The notes under the pieces were generated by a model. The model ran no database searches, was not told where the DNA came from, and was given only the letters and a program-made list of their open reading frames with translations. A program made the position numbers and the translations under genes. A stretch of 40,694 nucleotides of DNA, taken from the NCBI GenBank assembly GCA_913060515.1, contig CAJXRZ010000053.1, forward strand, positions 1-40,694, read 5' to 3'. Origin of the DNA: an uncultured Pseudomonadota bacterium (GTDB lineage Bacteria > Myxococcota_A > UBA796 > CAJQPC01). Shown one piece after another: positions 1-7,476 of this stretch (positions are counted from its first letter, which is position 1; every line of letters begins with the position of its first letter).

Positions 1-42
1 CTATCCTCTTCGTCGGCAGCGTCAGATGTGTATAAGAGACAG
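1..42 (+). other. Nextera Read-1 adapter with i5 index (artefact)
   Basis: Positions 10-42 match the Illumina Nextera Read-1 transposon adapter and end in the 19-bp Tn5 mosaic end (AGATGTGTATAAGAGACAG). Positions 2-9 read TATCCTCT, which I recognise as the Nextera i5 index S503/N503, in the place where the index sits. This is library sequence left on the contig, not genome. Short open frames that begin in it (peptides starting MYKRQ or MCIRDR) are adapter translations. Confidence 0.97.
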
Positions 43-57
43 GCCTGGGGCTGCAGC

Positions 58-447
58 TCACCGCCCCCGATGCTCCGTCCCCATCCCAGCGGTAATAAAC
101 AGCGCCGTCACCGACCCTTCCGCATCCGCCGTGTGCCACACCCCAGCCGGATTGATCGCGTACTCGCCAGCCTTCAGTGCGATGCGGCTCTCACCCTCAG
201 GCAGCTCTTGCACCAGCACCAGCTCCCCCTGGGTGACCAGTACGACTTCGTCGCCCACGGGATGCATCTCCCACATGCTCCAAGGCTCGGTGAAGCGGTG
301 CTCGGTGACCAGACGACCCTCGGCGCCATCCGATGCGGTGCTCTGGGCGTAGGTGCCGTACCAAGACATCTCCCCTGTGAACTCGGGCAAGACGTGGGCC
401 TTGGCGCCAAGGCCGAGGTGGATGGGGTGCTTGCTGAGCTTGGGCAT
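58..447 (-). CDS. Small cupin-domain protein
   Basis: A 129-residue single-domain cupin. The core shows the double-stranded beta-helix pattern: a histidine-bearing strand (TEHRFTEPWSMWEMHPVGDE), a turn with GELVLV, and a second motif (P.G.WHTADAEG) supplying the later histidine. Cupins of this size are small metal-binding enzymes or sugar/ligand binders; the substrate cannot be read here. The start chosen is the ATG giving MPKLSKHP. A longer in-frame extension to about 540 would run over the 3' end of the upstream methyltransferase and is rich in Arg and Trp, so I rejected it. Only 8 bases separate it from the upstream lipoprotein methyltransferase, so the two are probably co-transcribed. The C terminus lies 15 bases from the adapter and is complete (TGA at 58-60). 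Confidence 0.8.
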   Translation of the reverse strand: MPKLSKHPIHLGLGAKAHVLPEFTGEMSWYGTYAQSTASDGAEGRLVTEHRFTEPWSMWEMHPVGDEVVLVTQGELVLVQELPEGESRIALKAGEYAINPAGVWHTADAEGSVTALFITAGMGTEHRGR

Positions 448-455
448 GTTGCGTC

Positions 456-1247
456 CTAGTCGAGTGGCTTGCGGAACTTGAGCACGAATCGGTCGCTCGT
501 ACCACGCTTTTCCCCGGCGGCGCCAGGAGAGGCGCTCCAATCCAAGGTGTCCTCTGGGTTGCGCAGGAAGTCGGCGCTGGCATCCAGCTCAAAGCCGGCC
601 GCAGTGACCTCGGCGATGAGGGCCTGCTCTGAGATGCGGTGCAGGCTCTTTGTGACGCGCACGCCGTCCGCTTCCGCAGCACTGTGATCGACGATTCCGT
701 AAATACCGCCCGGCTTAAGGGCCTCGAAGATCTCGCGGTTCATGGCGTCCCGGTCGATCTCCATCCAGACGGTGTCGTGATAGAAGAGCACGTTGACGGC
801 AGCGTCGAGTTGGCCGTCCAATTCAGCGGGGAGGGCGTCGTCGAACTCGGCGTCGATGCGCGTGACGTTGGCCATCACGGGCTTCTGCAGCCGGGTGGAC
901 CAGGGCCCCTCGGCGAAGCGCTTCAAGACCCATGGAGAGTTGTGGCCGTAGACCTGACCACCGGGGCCGACGGTGCGGGCCAAGAGCTCGGTGGTGTATC
1001 CGCCGCCGGAGCCGATCTCCAAGACGCTCTGGCCGGTCTGAATCTCAAAGAAGTTCAGGGTCTCGGAGGGCTTTCGTTGGGCATCCATGGCCCGGTCCTT
1101 CTCGCTGCGATCTGCAGCTGCCATGGCCAGATCTGCTGCGCTGAGCTGGGCTGGGCTGGCGCTGATCTCCGGAGCCGGCGCAGGCACAGAGGCCCGCTCG
1201 GGGGTGCTTGGCGTGGTGGCACAGGCCAAGACAAAGGCAAAGAACAT
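456..1247 (-). CDS. Exported lipoprotein SAM-dependent methyltransferase
   Basis: 263 residues. The chosen ATG gives MFFAFVLAC, a very short lipoprotein signal with Cys9 as the lipidation site, preceded by GGAG at good spacing. An upstream in-frame ATG at 1301 would bury the signal peptide. After a Pro/Ala-rich linker comes a class I methyltransferase fold: motif I is VLEIGSGGGYTTELLA, followed by an acidic region and ALKPGGIYGIVDHS near motif IV/V. It belongs to a group of secreted or lipid-anchored methyltransferases annotated as predicted methyltransferases in proteobacteria. Where it would get S-adenosylmethionine outside the cytoplasm is unclear. It is probably last but one in the leftward string, just before the cupin gene. 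Family assignment is firm, substrate unknown. Confidence 0.85.
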   Translation of the reverse strand: MFFAFVLACATTPSTPERASVPAPAPEISASPAQLSAADLAMAAADRSEKDRAMDAQRKPSETLNFFEIQTGQSVLEIGSGGGYTTELLARTVGPGGQVYGHNSPWVLKRFAEGPWSTRLQKPVMANVTRIDAEFDDALPAELDGQLDAAVNVLFYHDTVWMEIDRDAMNREIFEALKPGGIYGIVDHSAAEADGVRVTKSLHRISEQALIAEVTAAGFELDASADFLRNPEDTLDWSASPGAAGEKRGTSDRFVLKFRKPLD

Positions 1248-1307
1248 GGAGGCTCCAGGGGCAAGGACTACAGGTGTAACGGACCTGTGCAGTCTCGCCA
1301 CCGCTGG

Positions 1308-2162
1308 CTACTCGACGCTCAGCTCCCGGTCATCCCAGATCTCCACTTCCCAGATCTCCACGACGTCCTCCACGCGCACATTGGGCGTGGGCCCGCCAAT
1401 GGCCATCGCGAGCAGGGCCTTTCCAGCCCCGCAGAGTGGCTGCCAGCTGCGCAAGTCAATGGCGCAGTCGACGATGGTCTGTGCCAAATCGTCTCCACTC
1501 CAGGCGACCAGACGGGACTCGGCGTGTTGGCTCTGCTCGATGCCAACGGCCGTCACCTGCGCCAAGGCCTCGACCAATGGGCCGGCGTTCAGGGCACCCA
1601 CCTTGAGCACGATGGCGAGCTCGTCGCCCTGATCGGTGGGCAGCGAGGCGATCAGCACGCGGTGGGAGATGCCGCTGAGCAGGGTGGGCTCGGGCTTGGG
1701 GCGGCTGGGCAAGGTGATGGCCTGAATCTCTGCCGCGCTGGCCCTGGGCTTGGACTTGCCAGGCTTGCGTTCAGGGACCTTGGGGACCTGGGCGGGCTCG
1801 GGCTTGCGCACGCTGTCCCGCAGGCGGAGCAGGGCAGCTTGGGCAGCCGGTAGACGCTGAGCCGGACAGAGCATGGCGCCCATCTTTGCGGCCAGGGGGG
1901 CGAGCTGAGGGGCCGTGGCTCTCTGGCAGTGAAGCGCGAGCGGTCTTGCTGGGGCGCAGGGAACCCGTGGCTCCTGGGACGCCAAACGCAGAGCCTCGGC
2001 GAAGTCTGGCGCCCGCGAGGTCAAGGCGCCGTAGCGCAGCGCCCCGGTCTCACTGTCCACGATGACCAAGGCCGCCTTGTCCGGATGCTCAGGCAAACCC
2101 ATCATGGCCAGGGGCATGAACCCCAGCTCCCAGGCGCCGGTCTTGGGCAAGGTCTTTCCCAT
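1308..2162 (-). CDS. Protein of unknown function, two-domain with basic linker
   Basis: 284 residues, no signal peptide and no membrane segment, so probably cytoplasmic. An N-terminal part (about residues 1-115) has an alternating beta/alpha look. It is followed by a Pro/Lys/Arg-rich linker (about 115-150), then a C-terminal part (about 155-284) ending in a curious acidic/aromatic repeat (EIWEVEIWDD). I do not recognise either half as a named domain. It sits 47 bases downstream of the sulfotransferase gene and 60 bases upstream of the methyltransferase lipoprotein gene on the same strand, consistent with one transcript. The ATG start is the first in frame; upstream ribosome-binding sequence is weak. 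Confidence 0.65.
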   Translation of the reverse strand: MGKTLPKTGAWELGFMPLAMMGLPEHPDKAALVIVDSETGALRYGALTSRAPDFAEALRLASQEPRVPCAPARPLALHCQRATAPQLAPLAAKMGAMLCPAQRLPAAQAALLRLRDSVRKPEPAQVPKVPERKPGKSKPRASAAEIQAITLPSRPKPEPTLLSGISHRVLIASLPTDQGDELAIVLKVGALNAGPLVEALAQVTAVGIEQSQHAESRLVAWSGDDLAQTIVDCAIDLRSWQPLCGAGKALLAMAIGGPTPNVRVEDVVEIWEVEIWDDRELSVE

Positions 2163-2209
2163 GGACTCGCTCTAACGCAGAGATCTCGGCCGTGGACAGG
2201 CCGCGGCGC

Positions 2210-4138
2210 TCATTGGCCTCGCTCGCGCTTGAGGGTCTCCCACTCGTGCTCGTACATGACCTGGATCTTGAAGTCCGGGGCCTCTCCTTCCAAGAGCAGA
2301 GATCGACTCAGAAGGTAGCCAGCGTGGTGCCCGGTGGTGTCCAGCCAGTTGGGGTGGCCGGGGTTCCGGTGGGCCAAACAGACCTCGAAGTTGCCCTCGG
2401 CGTCGGTCTGGATCTGTGTGTGGTTCAGGGCGACGGTGTGTCGCTGATAGTCCAGGCTCTCCATCCAGGCATTGCACAGGGACAAGTTGAAGTAGCGCGC
2501 AGTCGGCAGCTTGCCGCGTACGAGCATGACTTGGTCCTGGCCGAAGCGGTACCAGGCCACCTGGTAGGTGTTGTCCGGGGTGGGGAACAGGGCCTCGCCG
2601 GGGATCTGGATGAAGTTGTTGAGCGCCATGCCCGTGACCATCTTGTGGGCGGTCTTGGTGCGCTCGAAGACCGCTTTGAGCATGCGCTCAGCACGGCTCA
2701 GGCCCTTGGCGTAGTTGGCGATGTCCATGGGCTGGGGCGGGGGGGCGTTGACGCGCTCGATGCTCAGGGAGAGAGGCGCCTGGGTCCCACGGTTCACAAA
2801 GTACTGGCGCACGAACACGGCGGTCTCATCGCCCTTTGCTTGCAGCCAGGTGCCCTCGAGGTCATTGGGCTGCGTGCTGATGGTGACGGTGAAGCGCCCC
2901 TCTGCATCCAGGCCCAGGCCCGCGTCGACGAGGCGGTCTCCGATGCGTCCGCCGCGGCCATAGAGGAGCATTCCCGTGTATGTGGTGCCCGCGGGGACCT
3001 GGCCTGTGACGCGGTAGACCTGACCCTTGTCGGTGCGGATGACGGCGCGGTGGTAGTCGGTGTCCGGGTTGTCCGCGAACATCTTGCGGGTGGGGCCCTC
3101 TCCGTGGTGGAAGATGGGGTAGTCCGGGTCCACCTGCTCGGTCATCTGGTCGATGCTGGCGCTGACCATGCGGGCCAAGAAGCGCCGTCCCTCCAAGGTG
3201 TCCAGGTCCTGCGCCAAGTCCAGCTCCGCGTACATGGACTGGGCGGTGTTCCAGATCTTGCTCAGAGCGGCGTCGACCTGGGTCACGCCGGGCAGAGGAA
3301 TGGCGGCCAAGTCGTAGCCCAGCTCCAGGCCAAGCTCCTTGGTGGCCGTGCTGGTCTTGCGGTGGTCAAAGCCTTCCAGCCACTTGGTGGCCAGGCTGGG
3401 GTCCAGCTTCTTGCGGCCCGCCATGTTGGGATCCCCGATGGCCCGGGCACCCTTGGGGCCGCTGCGCATGCGGTCGTCACCGTCGTAGGGGGTGGCCATG
3501 GCCGGATGGTAGGCGACACCGATGGCCGTAGAGGCCTTCTGGAGCTCAGGCTCCGGGTCGCTGACCAAGGCCTCGTAGTGAACGCGGGCCCAGCGCTCTT
3601 GCGGGATGGCGGCCAGGAAGTCCCGGATGCGTCGGTTGGAGATCTCCCAGATGTCCTTGGGAGCGCCCGCGAATCCTTGGAGCATGACCTCGGCCATGGG
3701 CATGTTCTGCACGCTGCGAATGACGCTGGCGGGGTTGCGGACAATCCAGACAAAGCGCGCGTCGGGGAAGTTCTCCAGCAGGCGCTCCAATGAGCCGTCC
3801 GGCACGCTGAGGCGTGGGTCCTTGTCGACCAGGTGTCGGTCGCCGACCTCGGTCTGTAGGGCCTTGTAGACCTGGGGAACGCTCAGATCGTCCCACTCGG
3901 CGACGGCGGCCTTGGCCTGGGTCACGTCAATGTCCCGCAGCTCGATGAGCGCGCGGCGCAGTCCGCCCTTGTCCCAGAAGCGCTTCTCGAGCATGGCCTT
4001 TCGCTGGGCCATGGTCTCAAAGCTTCCGAGCACCATCTCTGGGGGAACGAAGAGCTCTGGGTGGCCAGCGAGCATGACCCGCAGCAGGGTGGTTCCGCTG
4101 CGGGGAGCGCCAAGAACAAAGACAATGGGGCGAGACAA
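2210..4138 (-). CDS. Sulfotransferase fused to a DUF1214-like domain
   Basis: 642 residues starting at a TTG, which is well placed behind GGAG (6-base spacing) and puts the P-loop at the usual distance from the N terminus. Residues 1-about 300 are a PAPS-dependent sulfotransferase: the 5'-phosphosulfate loop GAPRSGTTLL at 10-19, DKDPRL at 105-110 and the 3'-phosphate motif with R134 and S138/S142. The C-terminal half (about 410-642) is not part of the usual fold. Its ARYFNLSLCNAW, long beta-rich stretch and HPNWLDTTGH resemble the DUF1214 fold (PF06742). Family sulfotransferases are 250-350 residues, so this is a genuine long fusion with no internal stop. It lies 45 bases downstream of the CocE-like lipoprotein gene. 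The sulfated substrate is unknown. The sulfotransferase call is confident, the DUF1214 resemblance moderate. Confidence 0.85.
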   Translation of the reverse strand: MSRPIVFVLGAPRSGTTLLRVMLAGHPELFVPPEMVLGSFETMAQRKAMLEKRFWDKGGLRRALIELRDIDVTQAKAAVAEWDDLSVPQVYKALQTEVGDRHLVDKDPRLSVPDGSLERLLENFPDARFVWIVRNPASVIRSVQNMPMAEVMLQGFAGAPKDIWEISNRRIRDFLAAIPQERWARVHYEALVSDPEPELQKASTAIGVAYHPAMATPYDGDDRMRSGPKGARAIGDPNMAGRKKLDPSLATKWLEGFDHRKTSTATKELGLELGYDLAAIPLPGVTQVDAALSKIWNTAQSMYAELDLAQDLDTLEGRRFLARMVSASIDQMTEQVDPDYPIFHHGEGPTRKMFADNPDTDYHRAVIRTDKGQVYRVTGQVPAGTTYTGMLLYGRGGRIGDRLVDAGLGLDAEGRFTVTISTQPNDLEGTWLQAKGDETAVFVRQYFVNRGTQAPLSLSIERVNAPPPQPMDIANYAKGLSRAERMLKAVFERTKTAHKMVTGMALNNFIQIPGEALFPTPDNTYQVAWYRFGQDQVMLVRGKLPTARYFNLSLCNAWMESLDYQRHTVALNHTQIQTDAEGNFEVCLAHRNPGHPNWLDTTGHHAGYLLSRSLLLEGEAPDFKIQVMYEHEWETLKRERGQ

Positions 4139-4183
4139 AGAGGCTCCGATTCGGGGGCCCAGTCTACTGCAAGCGCCTCGCCT

Positions 4184-6436
4184 CTACTCCAGGTTGGCGA
4201 TGTCCGAGAACTCCCGGCAGGGCTGACCGCGCAGGGAGGGGCAGGCGGGCAGATCGCTGGGCACCACAACATCTGGGATGGTGGAGAGCACGATGCTGGA
4301 GGCGAACTCGGCGCTGTGGCCGACGTTGTTCAGGGTGCCGTCGGGCAACTGCAGCAAGTCGAACTTCCAGCGCGCCATGTTTCCGCCTGGGGTGTCGATG
4401 ACCAAACGCACCTGAGAGCCTTCATGCACCACGTGGCCGTGGGGCATGATCTCGACGCGAACCTGGGTCCACTCACCTGGGGTGAGCAGCTGCACGTCTG
4501 CTTTGTAGTGGGTCTTGACCGGGCGCAGCTCGGTTGCGTCTTCGCGGAGCTGAGCCTGGGATGCCCGCAGCCAGCCGTTCTGGATGAGCATCTCTTGGCC
4601 GTCCGGCCTGACCTCGCTGATGGAGACCTGGATGTCCATGTCGGCCTGCTCCGTCATGACCCACAGGTCCACGGAGCCGTGTCCGAGAAGGACCATGTCC
4701 TCTTCCAACACTGGGCTCACATAGGAGAGGGCCTGCCCCTCGATGGGGGACTGCCAGTCCCAGTTGGGGGCGACGCCGTCGATGGAACCGCTGGCCAAGC
4801 TGACCCGCTCGCCGGCCTCCATCACGTGCTCAAAGCTGGAGCTTCCGCCTTCGGCGTCTGGCGCATCCGAGGACAGGCTGCCGTTGGGCTGCAGGTACCA
4901 GCGCAGGGCTTCGGTCTCGGGAGGCGGCCAGGATGCAAAGCGCTCGGAGAAGGTGCCCTCGGGGGCGCCCGCCGCGGCATCCAGGGAGGCGCCGGACTCG
5001 AAGATCACCAGGAGATCGCCCTCGGACTCATAGTCTGCCAGGGCCTCTTCCCAGGTGGCGTAGTCCTCGAAGCGGTTGTCGGGCAGGTCCACAGGCGCGC
5101 CGTAGACGGTCTCCATGAAGAGCGGCACCACAAGCTCGATGGCCTTGGGGATGTCGGGCACCTCCTCGGCGACGTAGAGGTCCAAGAAGACCTTCCACTC
5201 CACCAAGTTCTGGGCGGAGAAGCCGTCGGGATGCACGCCGTTTGTCAGGGTGAAGTGGGTGCTGGGGGAGTTCTCGAACTTGTCGAGCAGGGTGGCGAAG
5301 TGGGGACCGGTCTGCTCGTCCTGCCACTGGCCGGCCAGGTAGACGGGCACCTGGATTTGGTCGGCGAAGGCCGAAGGGTCGATGGGCTCGGCCAAATCGG
5401 CGGTGTAGAAGGGGGCTTCTTTGGCGAGCTGGATGCGGTCGAGCATCTGGGAGTGCAGGAGCTGGTTCTCCTCACAGACGGTGTCGCCGCCTTCGACCAC
5501 ATCGGTGATCCAGTCGTGTCCGTAGGGCTGGGCGCGGGAGAGCACGTTGTCGTACCACTCGGTGGCAAAGCCCACGTTGAAGATGCCGCCCGGAATCAGG
5601 GTGGAGCTCATCGTGTCGCCGATGACCGAGAAGGGCGTGATGGCCGCCAAGCTGGGCGGGTTGCCCTTGGCCACGAAGAGCTGGGTGATGCCCGGGAAGC
5701 TTAGGCCGGCCATGCCGACTTGGTTGCCCTTGACCCAGTCCTGGGCCGCCACGGTCTCGATGACGTCGTAGCCGTCGGTGACCTGGAGGGGCTCAAAGTA
5801 GTCGTAAGCGCCGCCGGAGCAGCCGGTGCCGCGCATGTTCACCCCGACCACCGCATAGCCCATGACCCCGGCCAAGATGCCGCTGGGGAAGCTGGGGGCG
5901 TCGCAGAGGATGGGGTAGAGCTCGCAGAAGGCCTCGGCCTCCTCTCCCAGGGACTCGCCAGGCTTGCCGGGGCTGTAGCCGGAGTAGTTCACGATGGTGG
6001 GGTAGGGACCCTCTTCCACTGGGCCGGGCAGGCGCATGTAGTAGGAGAGTGTCGTGCCGTCGCGGGTGGTGATGTAGCCGTTGCCCTGCTCGATGACTTG
6101 GTCGTCGTAGAAGCTCTGTGGGGGCGTGCTTCCGTCGATGGGCAGGACTTCGATTTGGTCGGTGAGCTCGTCGGGATCGCTGGCCAAGCGCACCACGTAG
6201 TCGCTTCCGGGAGGCTGCTCTCGCAGGATGAGACTGCCTTGGAAGTCGGTGGTCCCCTCGGCGATGACCTCGCCGTCTGCGTTGACGACCTCGATGTCCG
6301 TCTCTGGGTCGGCGGACCAGACGTGCACCTGCTCCACGCTGCCACGGACCTTGAAGGCCTCGGAGACGGTCTGGGGGTCGGACTCGCCGCGGCATGCGAG
6401 GAGAGAGAGGGCGGTCAGGAGGAGGGGAGTGCTCAT
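4184..6436 (-). CDS. CocE/NonD-family (peptidase S15-like) hydrolase lipoprotein
   Basis: 750 residues. The N terminus is a lipoprotein signal (MSTPLLLTALSLLAC, lipidated Cys15). Residues about 25-105 form a small beta domain resembling a carboxypeptidase-regulatory or Ig-like fold. Residues 120-480 are an alpha/beta-hydrolase with the nucleophile elbow GLSFPG (Ser246), the oxyanion region VNMRGTGCSGG, an Asp in AGQWQDEQTG and a His in NGVHPDG. The C-terminal 200 residues are the beta jelly-roll of X-Pro dipeptidyl-peptidases (WDWQSPIEG, VDLWVMTEQADMDIQVS, RLVIDTPGGN). Members hydrolyse acyl esters, glutaryl-beta-lactams or X-Pro peptides; specificity cannot be read. The protein would be membrane-anchored in the periplasm or outer membrane. 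It begins a leftward five-gene string and is divergent from the vapBC-like pair. Confidence 0.88.
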   Translation of the reverse strand: MSTPLLLTALSLLACRGESDPQTVSEAFKVRGSVEQVHVWSADPETDIEVVNADGEVIAEGTTDFQGSLILREQPPGSDYVVRLASDPDELTDQIEVLPIDGSTPPQSFYDDQVIEQGNGYITTRDGTTLSYYMRLPGPVEEGPYPTIVNYSGYSPGKPGESLGEEAEAFCELYPILCDAPSFPSGILAGVMGYAVVGVNMRGTGCSGGAYDYFEPLQVTDGYDVIETVAAQDWVKGNQVGMAGLSFPGITQLFVAKGNPPSLAAITPFSVIGDTMSSTLIPGGIFNVGFATEWYDNVLSRAQPYGHDWITDVVEGGDTVCEENQLLHSQMLDRIQLAKEAPFYTADLAEPIDPSAFADQIQVPVYLAGQWQDEQTGPHFATLLDKFENSPSTHFTLTNGVHPDGFSAQNLVEWKVFLDLYVAEEVPDIPKAIELVVPLFMETVYGAPVDLPDNRFEDYATWEEALADYESEGDLLVIFESGASLDAAAGAPEGTFSERFASWPPPETEALRWYLQPNGSLSSDAPDAEGGSSSFEHVMEAGERVSLASGSIDGVAPNWDWQSPIEGQALSYVSPVLEEDMVLLGHGSVDLWVMTEQADMDIQVSISEVRPDGQEMLIQNGWLRASQAQLREDATELRPVKTHYKADVQLLTPGEWTQVRVEIMPHGHVVHEGSQVRLVIDTPGGNMARWKFDLLQLPDGTLNNVGHSAEFASSIVLSTIPDVVVPSDLPACPSLRGQPCREFSDIANLE

Positions 6437-6503
6437 GAGCAGCAGTCTAACGCCTGATACGGCGATCTACGAGGCGGCTTGGGCTTTGGATCTTGAAGCC
6501 GAG

Positions 6504-6532
6504 TTGACCAAGAGTATATGTGGGCGTATATG
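6504..6532 (+). promoter_or_regulatory. Sigma-70-like promoter of the toxin-antitoxin pair
   Basis: TTGACC at 6504-6509 and TATATG at 6527-6532 are separated by exactly 17 bases, a good match to a housekeeping promoter. The -10 box lies 19 bases before the antitoxin ATG, so the leader would be short but would still contain GGAGG at 6540-6544. The surrounding stretch is noticeably more AT-rich than its neighbours. Inferred from sequence only. Confidence 0.55.
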
Positions 6533-6535
6533 TGG
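6514..6535 (+). promoter_or_regulatory. Direct-repeat operator candidate
   Basis: Two exact copies of GTATATGTGG (6514-6523 and 6526-6535), 12 bases apart start to start, cover the spacer and the -10 box of the promoter above. Ribbon-helix-helix antitoxins commonly bind closely spaced repeats on one face of the helix and repress their own operon. The location fits such autoregulation. Confidence 0.5.
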
Positions 6536-6551
6536 ATATGGAGGCTGTGAT

Positions 6552-6779
6552 ATGGCACAAGTGACCTTGTATGTGGACGACGAGACGCTTCGGCGCGGTA
6601 AGCAGGCCGCCAAGTCTGCTGGCCTATCGATGAGCGCCTGGGTCTCCGAGCTCATTCGTCAGAGAACCCGTCAGCAATGGCCGGATGAAGTGCGGGAGCT
6701 GGCTGGGGCTTGGCTGGACTTTCCGAGCGCTGAGCAGCTGCGCAAGGGGCCCCAAGACACGACCCGGGAGGAGCTGTGA
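6552..6779 (+). CDS. VapB-like ribbon-helix-helix antitoxin
   Basis: 75 residues, starting at the ATG behind a strong GGAGG. The N terminus (MAQVTLYVDDETLRRGKQAA...SMSAWVSELIRQR) has the ribbon (VTLYVD) and two helices of the MetJ/Arc/CopG DNA-binding fold. The C-terminal tail (about 45-75), with Trp, Leu and Phe residues, would wrap the toxin. An open frame extends far upstream on this strand but overlaps the divergent hydrolase gene and lacks a ribosome-binding site. The stop codon overlaps the toxin start. It probably neutralises the downstream PIN toxin and represses the operon through the repeats at 6514-6535. Confidence 0.85.
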   Translation: MAQVTLYVDDETLRRGKQAAKSAGLSMSAWVSELIRQRTRQQWPDEVRELAGAWLDFPSAEQLRKGPQDTTREEL

Positions 6780-7174
6780 TGCTCCACTTGGATACCAACA
6801 CGCTCATCTACTTCTTCAAAGGACAGGGCGGTGTCGCCCAGCGTCTTCTCTCTCATGCGCCTGGGCAGCTCGCTGTGTCCTCGGTCGTGGTCTTTGAGTT
6901 GGAGACTGGGCTGGCCAAGAGCAAGCAACCCAAGAAGAGACGGGAGCAGCTTCGCAGTTTGCTCTCACTCCTGAAGGTCGTTCCTTTGGACGTGGAGGAA
7001 GCTCGCGTGTGCGCCGCGCTGCGTGGGCGCTTGGAGAAGGCAGGTACACCGATTGGGCCGATGGACACGCTCATTGCTGGGACGGCGCTGTGTCACGGGG
7101 CGACGCTCGTCACTCGGAATGTCTCCAAATTTGAGCGAGTGGTAGGGTTGCGGGTTGTGGATTGGTACGGCTGA
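6779..7174 (+). CDS. vapC: VapC-like PIN-domain ribonuclease toxin
   Basis: 131 residues from the ATG whose A is the last base of the antitoxin stop; a GTG three bases upstream is the alternative. The PIN-domain acidic residues are all visible: Asp5 in LDTNTLIYF, Glu40 in FELETG, Asp96 in PMDTLIAG and Asn114 in TRNVSKF. Length and motif order are those of VapC toxins, metal-dependent endoribonucleases that cut tRNA or rRNA and stop translation when the antitoxin is lost. The RNA target cannot be predicted here. The overlap with the antitoxin gene is typical. The pair sits beside a tRNA gene, a frequent landing place for such modules. Confidence 0.88.
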   Translation: MLHLDTNTLIYFFKGQGGVAQRLLSHAPGQLAVSSVVVFELETGLAKSKQPKKRREQLRSLLSLLKVVPLDVEEARVCAALRGRLEKAGTPIGPMDTLIAGTALCHGATLVTRNVSKFERVVGLRVVDWYG

Positions 7175-7364
7175 GCTCAGCTCACTGCCAAAGACCAGTC
7201 GCTGTGTCCAGGTCCAGCTCCCAGGCGCCGCCAATGGCGAGGTGGCCAATGCAATCCGTCTCTTCCTCGTCCTCCTGCTCGCTGCAGTCCCCGACGGGTT
7301 GCGGCCAGTCGATTTCCAGATCGGTGAACGCGAACGCGCCGCTGCTGGGCCGACAGAAACGGAA

Positions 7365-7441
7365 TGGCACCCCCGACAGGAGTCGAACCTGTGACCTACC
7401 GCTTAGGAGGCGGTTGCTCTATCCAACTGAGCTACGGGGGC
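7365..7441 (-). tRNA. tRNA-Arg (anticodon CCT)
   Basis: 77 nt on the minus strand. The acceptor GCCCCCG (7441-7435) pairs with CGGGGGT, with one G-U at the first pair. The D arm is GCTC...GAGC, the anticodon stem ACCGC/GCGGT encloses loop CTCCTAA with anticodon CCT (reads AGG), and the T arm is ACAGG TTCGACT CCTGT. The CCA end is encoded (7365-7367 in reverse). All four arms fold without mismatch. It lies downstream of the lipoprotein gene ending at 7477. Confidence 0.95.
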
Positions 7442-7476
7442 GCGTTTGAGCCGCTTAACCCCGCGTGCAGCCGCGG

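Noticed and set aside
26-459. Rightward frames starting MYKRQ or MCIRDR
   Set aside because: They start in the Nextera adapter and run antisense to the cupin gene.
2192-3793. Long rightward open frame (about 530 codons) opposite the sulfotransferase gene
   Set aside because: It is the antisense of a well-supported gene in GC-rich DNA. It has no domain, and its sequence is the low-complexity His/Gly/Val/Leu mix of antisense translation. The same holds for long frames opposite the hydrolase (4061-5704), metH (9352-11268) and the channel (20103-21857).
7182-7370. Leftward 62-codon frame between the toxin gene and the tRNA
   Set aside because: It includes an acidic CSEQEDEEETDC segment that might be a gene remnant, but its GTG start sits in the 3' end of the tRNA, there is no ribosome-binding site, and no domain is visible.
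6437-7441. Integrative element at the tRNA-Arg gene
   Set aside because: A toxin-antitoxin pair beside a tRNA suggested an island, but there is no integrase and I saw no direct repeat of the tRNA 3' end in the window.
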